Positions 16,637 to 26,400 of a DNA stretch of 34,692 bases are shown here, in pieces; the stretch's first letter is position 1; each line of letters begins with the position of its first letter. The DNA is from Eubacterium sp. (GTDB lineage Bacteria; Bacillota; Clostridia; Lachnospirales; Lachnospiraceae). The stretch covers positions 1-34,692 of the forward strand of contig JALERM010000037.1 in assembly GCA_022764165.1 (NCBI GenBank). The letters are read 5' to 3'. The notes beneath the pieces were generated by a model. It made no database searches and had not been told where the DNA came from. It saw nothing but the letters and a program-made list of their open reading frames with translations. The position numbers and the translations under genes are program-made.

Positions 16637-19168
16637 ATGTACATAGGAGATATTAAAATCAAGCCGGCAGAGATCGCCAATATCTGGCTGGGTGAAAACG
16701 AGAGTATTCCAGAAAAATGGGAAGAACAGGTCGATTCCTGGTTAAGAGAATGGATAGAAACTCATCACGTGGAATATGAATATTATGGAAATCGTTATCT
16801 TCCGGAAGATATGCGTCGAAATCTGCTTACATGTTTAAGGAATCAATGTAAACAGAAGATTGAAAAAGAATATGACAGAGAAAACAAAATAAAAACCAAA
16901 GGTTGGCTGAAAAATTACCGCAAAACTTCAGCTTATCATACGAAACTGAAAATCTGTCTTTCTGATTGTCAGGAATATCAACAGTTAAGTCAGGAAGGAT
17001 ATGAAAAAAGCCAGTATTTCCAGCAGGCAAAAAAGAAACACGAAGAGTCGGAATATATGAGAACCTTGGAGGGAGTCTGTGAAAGTATCCGAAATAAAGA
17101 AAAACAGATCGCTCTTGAAGAGGGAGTGAAATATCTGGAAACCATTGATCTTAGAAAAAGGACCAATACATTAAAACTGTATGAGATGATCTTTCACAGG
17201 ATAGAACGACATCTTGCTTCACAAACGATCAAATGGAAAAATCCGGATCAATTCTCTCCGGTTCATACAAATCGTATCACAAAAAATACGCTGCCTATTT
17301 TTCTGGATACTTATGTTGATTATCTGCTTGATGGAAAAATCACTACTTTTATGGACAATTATTCTAATATTTTGCATTTTGCTGCTATGAAAATCGGGAA
17401 AAGATATCCAAAACTGACAGAATACATGAAGCTTAATCCAAAGTTACTCAAGATTATGGCAAAAAAACTTGATGCTGAAACAGATATTGCTGTTTTGTTC
17501 CCATATAAATTAAAAGAATATTTCAGCGAGGAGAAGATCATGGAATGCCTGGTGCAAAATCCCAGATATCGTGAACTTGTCATGGATATGCTTGAAAAGA
17601 GAAAGATGGAGGAACGTATTCGCAAGGGTATCCTTGACAGGATCCCAGAGCGATACATTGACCTGTATCCTGCTGCCAGATGCATTTCCAGACATTTTAT
17701 CCTGCATCTTGGTCCAACAAACTCTGGAAAAACCTATGAGTCAATGCAGGCATTCCGTAAGGCAAAAAGTGGTATATATCTTGCACCTTTGCGGCTGCTG
17801 GCATATGAAGTGTACGAGGATAGTAATCGTCTTGGCTGTCCATGTAACATGGTCACAGGAGAAGAGGAGCAGATCATCGAAGGAGCTTCCCATACAGCCT
17901 GCACGATCGAAATGGCGGATTTCTATAAATATTATGATGTCTGTGTGATAGATGAAGCACAGATGATCGCAGACCGTGACCGTGGGGGAGCATGGACATC
18001 AGCCATTCTTGGCATTCAGGCAGATGAAATCCATATCTGTGGCGCTGAAAGCTGCAAAGATTTATTGCTCAGACTGATTGAATTGTGTGGTGATACTTAT
18101 GAGATTCAAAACCATGAACGATCCGTCCCACTAATCCTGGAACCACAGCAGTTTACTTTTCCTGAATCTGTACGGAAAGACGATGCCCTGATTGTTTTTT
18201 CAAAAAGGCATGTCCTGCAGGTGGCTGCGGAACTACAAAAGAAAAAGTGGAAGGTAAGTGTTGTTTACGGTTCGCTTCCATATGAAGCAAGACGCAGAGA
18301 AATCGAACGCTACATCAATGGTCAGACGGATGTAATCGTGGCCACTGATGCGATCGGAATGGGAATGAACCTGCCGATCGCACGAGTGGTGTTTCTGGAA
18401 ACGGAAAAATACGACGGGGTTATTCGCAGGCCTTTACTGGAGCAGGAAGTGAAACAGATCGCAGGAAGGGCCGGACGTCGTGGCATTTACGAAATAGGGT
18501 TTTATAATGCAGAGTATGGAAAGAAACATATAGAATATATGATGAAAGAGCCTTCCTATATTCCTCAGAAAGCCTATCTGGATTTTCCGGAAACCCTTCT
18601 TTCTGTCGAAGGTAAATTGTCAGATCTTCTCAATAAATGGAATGATTTACCAAACGAAAATATTTTCCTCAAACAGAACCTGGAAGAGGAGATCAAACTG
18701 GCAAAGGAACTGGAAGAGATGACCGATGATAAAGATATGATCTACAAGTTTGTTACGATTCCTTTCCAGACGGAATCTCTGGCAATAAAGGACTTATGGA
18801 AACAATTATTCCAGGTAGAACTGTCAAAAGAATATCCAGATTCCTTTTTAATGGAATTTCTTGACCATGATGAATTATCCTCATATAGTCTGGAACAATT
18901 AGAGGAAGAGTATAAGAAATGTGACCTGTTATACAATTATTTCAGAAAATTCAAGATAGAGGATGAAAAAGAATTCCTCATCCATTACAAACGTGCGCTG
19001 GCTGACCAGATATCAGACTACCTCGCGAAACAGCAATTGCCAGTAAAAAAATGCAGGGAATGTGGAAGAGCACTGCCGTGGAATTACCCTTACAGGATCT
19101 GTAACAAGTGTTATATGGCATCATCCTATGGCTTTGGTTTATTACGGATGGCAAATGGAATTTACTAA
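16637..19168 (+). CDS. SUV3-like SF2 RNA/DNA helicase with C-terminal zinc finger
   Basis: An 843-residue protein. ATG 16637 is chosen because GAGG lies 8 bp upstream; an in-frame TTG at 16601 has no site. The N-terminal ~340 residues are helical and lysine/glutamate-rich, of unknown fold. The core matches the SUV3 (SUPV3L1) branch: HLGPTNSGKT with the Walker A at 359-366, the diagnostic YLAPLRLLAYEV and VTGEEEQ, CTIEMADF, VIDEAQM with D439/E440, ATDAIGMGMNLP, and QIAGRAGRRG from Q607. Residues ~800-830 form a zinc finger (C806, C809, C822, C825). SUV3 is best known from mitochondrial RNA degradation; bacterial relatives occur on mobile elements with unknown targets. It stands as its own unit ending in a bidirectional terminator. 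Confidence 0.82.
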   Translation: MYIGDIKIKPAEIANIWLGENESIPEKWEEQVDSWLREWIETHHVEYEYYGNRYLPEDMRRNLLTCLRNQCKQKIEKEYDRENKIKTKGWLKNYRKTSAYHTKLKICLSDCQEYQQLSQEGYEKSQYFQQAKKKHEESEYMRTLEGVCESIRNKEKQIALEEGVKYLETIDLRKRTNTLKLYEMIFHRIERHLASQTIKWKNPDQFSPVHTNRITKNTLPIFLDTYVDYLLDGKITTFMDNYSNILHFAAMKIGKRYPKLTEYMKLNPKLLKIMAKKLDAETDIAVLFPYKLKEYFSEEKIMECLVQNPRYRELVMDMLEKRKMEERIRKGILDRIPERYIDLYPAARCISRHFILHLGPTNSGKTYESMQAFRKAKSGIYLAPLRLLAYEVYEDSNRLGCPCNMVTGEEEQIIEGASHTACTIEMADFYKYYDVCVIDEAQMIADRDRGGAWTSAILGIQADEIHICGAESCKDLLLRLIELCGDTYEIQNHERSVPLILEPQQFTFPESVRKDDALIVFSKRHVLQVAAELQKKKWKVSVVYGSLPYEARRREIERYINGQTDVIVATDAIGMGMNLPIARVVFLETEKYDGVIRRPLLEQEVKQIAGRAGRRGIYEIGFYNAEYGKKHIEYMMKEPSYIPQKAYLDFPETLLSVEGKLSDLLNKWNDLPNENIFLKQNLEEEIKLAKELEEMTDDKDMIYKFVTIPFQTESLAIKDLWKQLFQVELSKEYPDSFLMEFLDHDELSSYSLEQLEEEYKKCDLLYNYFRKFKIEDEKEFLIHYKRALADQISDYLAKQQLPVKKCRECGRALPWNYPYRICNKCYMASSYGFGLLRMANGIY

Positions 19169-19216
19169 AAAATAGAGTTGGCTTACTATCATAGGATATA
19201 AGTCCAACTCTATTTT
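19169..19216. terminator. Bidirectional terminator between convergent genes
   Basis: AAAATAGAGTTGG (19169-19181) pairs perfectly with CCAACTCTATTTT (19204-19216), giving a 13-bp stem with an A tract on one side and a T tract on the other. It serves the SUV3-like gene on the plus strand and the convergent minus-strand gene. Confidence 0.85.
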
Positions 19217-19222
19217 CGTGCA

Positions 19223-20260
19223 TTATTTAACTGTTTTATTACGGTTATTATTGTCACATTGTACAGCCAGTTTGTACATGGATGGGTATACCATATTGCC
19301 AAATCGGTACTTTGCCTGTCGCATCGTATCTATGATGTCGATCCACTCTTCAAAAGTAAAGAAATGTTTATTCGATACGTGACTTCCATCTAGTGCCTGG
19401 GATACAAGAATATTCTGACGTCCATCCTCCATTTTTTTTACTGGAGCAAAACAATTTTCTACGATCACTGTGATGGGATAGGTATCCATGAGCGGACTAT
19501 ACTTGATATTGAGTCTATAGCACCTGAAGTACTCTATGCCGTCATTGGTTACCTTCTTATTTGTTTTGCCAGATTTATTCTTCCATGTACCTTCGTAAAG
19601 AAAAACCTCATCGTTAGTTGATACAGCAGAATCAGATCCGTCAGAACCTTCTTCAATATCAGTATCTTTCACCAATGTTCCCTGATTCAAAGCAGTGATA
19701 GCTGTATCAAAAGCTTTGATCACATCTTTATTCTTTGGATAACGTTCCGCATTCTGTTCCAGCAATTCTTTGTTCCTTAATAATTCTGACTTATGATTGG
19801 CGTTATCCAGCAAAACATCACCCGGGGTTTTCCCTTTAAATTTTCCCCATGGCAATTTGCAGGAAAAAGCTGCTTTCGTATCTGCTTTCGCAGGTTCCTG
19901 GGATTTTCCTGAGAACCTGTTTTTGATCCAGACGATAGCTTTATAAATAAGATCAAAATTGTGAAAACTCCTGAAATACTTATTCTGAAAGGCCATGTCG
20001 AATACCAATTCCGATTTTCTTGCCAGGGCAGTAAATTCATCTGGTCGTAAATTAACTGTAATGGCTGATTTATTCTGTATGACGGTAATATTATAGACCG
20101 CAAATACATTCATCAGATTGAGCGGGTTTTCCGGCAATGGATTCTGATAACCGAATAAAGCATCCACCGCAAACGTTGATATCCCATTTTTTGACTGTTT
20201 GATATTATTGAGAATCTGCCTTGGATATTCCGGGCAGTAATCCTTAATTCCATCATTCAT
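19223..20260 (-). CDS. Unknown 345-residue protein
   Basis: No confident family. It starts at an ATG preceded by AAGGAGGAAAG, a very strong site. Around residues 135-150 it has LPWGKFKGKTPGDVLLD, reminiscent of the short G-K-F/Y-K-G motif in DUF3820-like proteins linked to exonucleases; I treat this as weak evidence. A flexible acidic linker (EEGSDGSDSAVSTND) separates an N-terminal and a C-terminal half, and the C-terminal half is beta-rich. No signal peptide or membrane segment is seen, so it is probably cytoplasmic. It is the only minus-strand gene in the maintenance and transfer half, diverges from the giant transfer gene across ~150 bp, and ends at the shared terminator. A regulatory role is possible but unsupported. 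Confidence 0.6.
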   Translation of the reverse strand: MNDGIKDYCPEYPRQILNNIKQSKNGISTFAVDALFGYQNPLPENPLNLMNVFAVYNITVIQNKSAITVNLRPDEFTALARKSELVFDMAFQNKYFRSFHNFDLIYKAIVWIKNRFSGKSQEPAKADTKAAFSCKLPWGKFKGKTPGDVLLDNANHKSELLRNKELLEQNAERYPKNKDVIKAFDTAITALNQGTLVKDTDIEEGSDGSDSAVSTNDEVFLYEGTWKNKSGKTNKKVTNDGIEYFRCYRLNIKYSPLMDTYPITVIVENCFAPVKKMEDGRQNILVSQALDGSHVSNKHFFTFEEWIDIIDTMRQAKYRFGNMVYPSMYKLAVQCDNNNRNKTVK

Positions 20261-20413
20261 AGTTTCTTTCCTCCTTATTTACACTGTTCTCCATATTTGA
20301 ACGAATTACATAGATAATATGGAAGATAGAAGAATTAGAAAATATTAAATTAATCAGTAAGCAAAGCCAAATCGCCCATATTCTTGCTATATAACAAAAG
20401 GCAGGTGAAAAAA

Positions 20414-23400
20414 TTGGCCAAAGATAACGTCAAGTTACTAACACAGAAAAAAGGGACACCGCAAAACATGAATCAAAATGTTATTGATGATGAATTGAAT
20501 TTTCATGCTGGCCGAAATAAGAGAAAAGGGAAGAAAAGAAGTAGCATGGCGAATGGGCAAGGGCATTATACAAATAGTCAGATAACCAATGTCTATCATA
20601 ATATCCAACCAAAGATACAAGAGAATACTACAGAGAACAGGCAGCCAAGGCAGAATCGTCTGTTGGATGAGAATGGATCCATAATAAAAGCTACTACTAT
20701 TTCTAATGAAGGGAATAAAAAAAATACCGGAGAACAATATAGACCTGAATTAAAAGAATCGAGAAGGGAACCTCTTTTAAGTCATCAGCGGTCACCAGAG
20801 GAGCAGAAAAGAGAAATCACCGATAAGTCAGCAGAAACGAACCCGGTTCGTCCCAGTTATTCGGTTAACAGCAATGTGAAAGATGCTCAAAGGGCTTATG
20901 AAGAGAGAATTCTTCATAAATCCGAGCCTTCCATTTCTGTTTCTGTGCCTGATAGTAAAGTATCTAATGCTGACAAGGCGCTAATGCTCAGCAGAGAAAA
21001 AAATGAAACCGCTCATCATGAACAGTGGAACAATACAAGCAGTATCTTAGATAGCGGAAACAATAATATCGGGCGTAGTAGTGATGATTCTGGTTCTTTA
21101 AAAAAGGCGGAAAAATATCTAAGGGAAACATTTGCAAATTCAGAATTGTTCCATCAGCCTTCAGAAACTATTACCAGAGAGACTGATTTGTCTGTCATAG
21201 GAAAAAGCAATGTGGCGGAAGCACAAAGAGCCTATGAAGAATCTATCAATCAACAAAAAAGGGCCTCGGCAGAATCTGATTTAAAAATTAGCAAATCTCC
21301 AGAACCGATTCGTATCAATACGGGCTATGGGGCAAATGAGTCTTATCATGCAGAATCCTATGAATCAGAGCGAAGTTCTGATGTAAATAGTACAGTTTCT
21401 AAAGAGAGGCATCATCATTCTTCTGGTTCTGTAGATGGGTCTAAAAAACGTTCGGAACATGAACAGGATTTAAAAATCCGGTTTGAAAAACCATCTTCTT
21501 ATAAAGAACAAACAGAAGACAGACAAGTAACGGTTGACGACGGCAGCAGAAGAATGCAGGAAATCAATCCTGCAGATAGCAAACCATCCCCTGCTGAGTA
21601 TCGTCATTTGGAACCGGAACATACAGGAAAAGCGGTGGAATATACTAAAAGTATGGATGCACCAGTTCGTTCATCTGCACATAATCAATCTCGAATGCAA
21701 AGACCGAGCCAGGTAAAACAACCGTATACGCAGGACAGCTACCATACTTTAGAGAAGGATGAACATAAGGAGCAACGGCAGTCATTTTCTTTTTGCAGCA
21801 ACGTCAAAGATGCCCAGAGAGCCTTTGAAGAGCGTCAGTTTCGGAAACCAAGTGCAGACACACCCGTAAGGTCACATGATCAAATTGTGGAATATACCGA
21901 CAGACAAGCAACGTTTGACGACGGCAGCAGAAGAATACAGGAAACCGGTTCTGCAGATAGCAAACTGTCCCCTGCTGAATATCGTCATTTGGAACCGGAA
22001 CATACAGGAAAAGCGGCGGAATATACCAGACATATGGATTCCCCTGTTCGTACTTCCGACATAAATCAAACCCGGATGGATAGAACCCACCAAATGTTGC
22101 CACCGTTTGCACAAGACAGCTACCGTACTCTGGAGAAGGATGAACATAATGAGCAACGGCAGTCATTCTCTTTTGGTAGCAATATCAAAGATGCTCAGAG
22201 AGCCTTTGAAGAGAGTCAGTTTCAGAAACCAAGTGCAGTCATACCCGTAAGGTCACATGACCGTATTGTGGAATATACCGACAGACAAGTAGTGGTTGAC
22301 GGAAGCAGTAACAGCAGGATACAGGAAACAGGTTCAATAGACATCAAGCCATCCCCTGTTGAGCATCATCTTTTGAAACCAGAGTATACAGCAAAAACGG
22401 TGGAGTATACTGAAAGTATGGATACACCTGTTCGTCCTTCTGCACAGAACCATTCTCGGACAGAAAGCCCCAGCCAGGTGAAACAATCGAATACACAAGG
22501 CACCTACCATACTTTGGAGAAAGATGATCATAAGAAACCACGGCAGTCATTTTCTTTTGGCAGCAACATCAAAGATGCCCAAAGAATCTTTGAAGAGAGT
22601 ATTCTCCAGAAACCGAGTGAAGATTCGCCCGTAAGTTCACATGACCATATTGTGGAACGCACCGATGCTCAAGTGGCATTTGAAGGGAGCCGCAGCAAAA
22701 TACAGGAATCTGGTGCTTTTGATAGCAGGAAGCAATCGCCCGATTATCAACGTGTGAATCTGTTACAGCCATGTAATCCTATAAGAAGTACAGAAATATC
22801 TCCAACTGTGACACAAGAATCACAGACGGATTTTCTGGAACTGAAAGAAGGAAGCTATAGAGTAAAGCTGACCCGAAATTCTGAGAATCTCGATCAGAAA
22901 GGGATCCAACCATCCAATTTGTTCGGTAATAATAGCAAACATGCTTTTGATGAAAACTTATTTATAAAAACAAGGGATACCAAACAGAAAGAAATCTCTG
23001 TCAGTATAGGTTCTCAAACCGGAGAAAATACTAGTTTAGATGGGAAAAATACAAGACTACAGGAACCTGGTTATGCTGAAAGGGCAGATCACATTAGTGC
23101 TAATTCCCATATGACATTGGAAAAAACATCATCTGCAATTGAGCGGACGAAGGAACAGCTATTAGGTCATCCAGAAGGGAGTAATCAACAATCTATAAGG
23201 AAACAATCGCACTTATTGGAGTCAGATAAAACCACAAAAGCAATACCAGCAGACATGCAAAGGAAGCAGGTCATGTATTCCCAAAGATTATTTGAGGATG
23301 ACATGATCCAACCGCCCAAAGGATTGTCTCTTGAGAATTCAATTCTGCATCAGGAAAATAAACATTCCTTGGATGGAAGAGAATCTAAATTGAAAGAATC

Positions 23401-26400
23401 AGGTATTATAGAAAGGATGGCTCAGTCTGATGTAAATAGCATCGTTGATCTTAAAATGCCTTCAAAAGGTACTGATAATCAGGGAAATATGAACCAGGCA
23501 TTTGATGAGAATAAAAGTGGACTTTCTGAAAATCATCCTATATTTTTAAAAGATGTACTAAACCAGAAGCTGCAAGATGGCACAATACCATCTGCAAAGC
23601 CTGTAATTACGATTAACAGAAATGTAAAAGATGCTCAGAGGGATTTTCAGGAAAACACATTAAGGAGGCCAAAATTTCAGGAGCAATTTATATTTCCGGT
23701 TTATGACAATGAAAATCAGGAAAAATTATCTGAAGAGCAAAATCATAAATTATCTGATACAGAACAAAATGAGTTATTTCATAAGTCAGGAGAAACGATA
23801 CCCATTTCTGCAAAAAAACAGGGTGTGCCAAAAACTCTAATGGGACATGTTCTTCTCAAAGGTGGAGCCGTTGATGAGTCTTTACCGGGAGAACGACAGA
23901 GGTTATTAAATGATCAGAACCGTCATCTACAAAAAGATGTATCTGAACCGAGACTTCATGGAAATATCCATCCTATATCAGAAAAGTTTGAGGAACCTGA
24001 TTTACAAGAATTATCATATACGGAGCAACCTGGCATTGTTCAGGGACATCTTTCACACGATGTTCCACCATTGATAAATGGGATGGATGAAGAAGATAAG
24101 CTATCTTGTGGAATATCAAAAAGAGAAGAAAGAGGGTTGATAAAAAATACAGGAAAGATTTCGGATCATGCTGATGTTCTGAATCATAGTCTTCACAAAG
24201 ATACCAGTATTTTAGAGAAGAACTTATTTGTAGGTAATGTACAAGATGCCCAGCAGGCATACAAAGATTCATTGATCAAAAAAGGTATCCGTCCATCATT
24301 ACTATCAGATGCATATGCTCCAGGAGTAATACCGGGCTTTACAGATCCTTTATCAGATGATAAAACTTCTGTTTTGCCAGATTCTGATGCCACAGCTATT
24401 CTTTCATCAGCATCACCGGGATTGGATATGGGAGTATTTGGGAAAAAGGATGCTTCAGTGGATGGTACAAAGCTTTCAAATCCAGTCATGGAAAGATTAA
24501 ATAATTCATTACATGATACCGTATCCGGACAGCTGGATGAACCTATCGATGCATCATCTTTTATTGGTGTTTCAAAAAAACAGGGACTTATAAATGCTGA
24601 TAAGACCAGGGGGATTGGTTTGGCGGATAATCGGAATCCCACTGCAGCGGCCAGAATATCACCAAACACGTATCATTTACTGACAAGTGAGAAGAGAATG
24701 TTCCTTGCAGAGAGACGAAAAAAACTGATAGAAATGTTTTCGAACAGGGCTATCCGTATGGAAGAACTGAATGCAAATCTGATGGAAAGTGGTGATCTTT
24801 CATATGAGGGTATAGAACCTCTTCTGTCAGATGATGATGACCCCAATACCATTGCCGCTACCAGAGACAAACCATCCAGGCTTCATGTAGATGATATTAT
24901 CACGATTCCAACAAAATTGACAATCTATATGGCGTATCAGATAACAACCAATGGCACTTATGAAAATACAGGTATACATACAACAGCATCTGTTTACGTT
25001 CCCACAGCTATCTTTGCAGCAAATACAGCCCTTAAATGGTTATCCAATGGGGCAGTAAAGAATTATCTCCAATCGAATGCATTTCGAGAAATAAAACAGG
25101 TATTGGTATTTGATTCACAGTCTGCAGCCGGTGATATACGGAACCTTTTGCTACGATACGGGATAAATAACGAAGACAAGATTCAAAAAGCATTGGACGT
25201 AATATCTGGAGATAACTTTATACCCGGCAGGGATATAAGTCTATTATATAACAGTATGGACCTGTCCAATGTGGTGAATCCTCAAACAGGTAATCTGTTT
25301 ACCCCAGCAGAGATTTCTGATTTCAGGCATGAACTGCTTACCATCATAAACAGCAACACCCCTGATGTAGAAGGGATTAATCCGGAAACATTGATGAACC
25401 TTAAAGACAGGAAAGGATTACTTGAACAGCAGAAGATGATCAACCAATATCTTCGGAAACATCTGTTGACGGGGACAAGAAACAGAGGTCTTGGTAACCT
25501 AGCCGGTACGGTATCAGTCAGACAGTTGCGTAATTTATTGAAACGTACTGATCTGACTGCCGAGGAGATCGCAGTTATTAAACATGCACTGAAACTTCAT
25601 GCTGCTATCAAAACCAGTGAGATGTCTCACAAGAAATTGGGTATCACAAGAAATATCAGAAGACATGCCAGAAAACTGCTCATTAATACACATGTAGGAT
25701 CGGGTGCTTTCCTGTTGCTGGATCTGGTAAGAATGACCACCCGCACATTGAAATATACCATGCGTAGTGCTGCACAGATGGGAAAAGGGATCAAATATGG
25801 ATTGGCATTAGCGTCAAGGCCGATCCGTTCTGCTGTCCTCATGGTCAATCGTGCGATAAGGATCAACCCAGTGATCGATCATGCCATGACAGGATATGTG
25901 GATCCAGTAGTAAACCGTGTCCGAAATGTTGTTGATCATGCCAGTGATACAGTGAGAAATGTCCATACCAGAAGATCTCATATACGGCAAAGAGCAAGGA
26001 ATTTTAGCAGGGAAACCAGAAAGTTCTTCAGGGATCCATTCAGGATCCGTGAGCGTACAATGTCGCGGCTAGCAAAGACTAAGGCAGGCAAGGCCGTAAA
26101 AAAGGCAACTGCCCCTGTAAAAAACATTGTTAATATGGTGAGGGCGGCAATAGCAAAGGTAGTAGCAACCATAGCGGCTGTGGTGAGTACGATTCTTTCG
26201 TTATTATCCGGTATTCTGATCGTGCTGCTTCTCATACTTCTGCTTTTTGTCATCATTTATTTCCTGATTGCTACATTCATGAACATGTTCACTTTGAATG
26301 CAGATGCAAGTGACTCTGATACTGCGATACTGAATCAATGCATAGAAACGATCAATTCTATGTATGAAAACCAGATGAGTTCTATCAACAGTATTACAAA

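Noticed and set aside
21521-22666. CRISPR-like or direct-repeat DNA array
   Set aside because: The repeats are ~382 bp, in frame and protein-coding; there are no short repeats with unique spacers.
21804-22772. Overlapping antisense open frames of 65-120 codons in the repeat region
   Set aside because: They mirror the repeated coding sequence on the other strand, lack ribosome binding sites and have biased composition.
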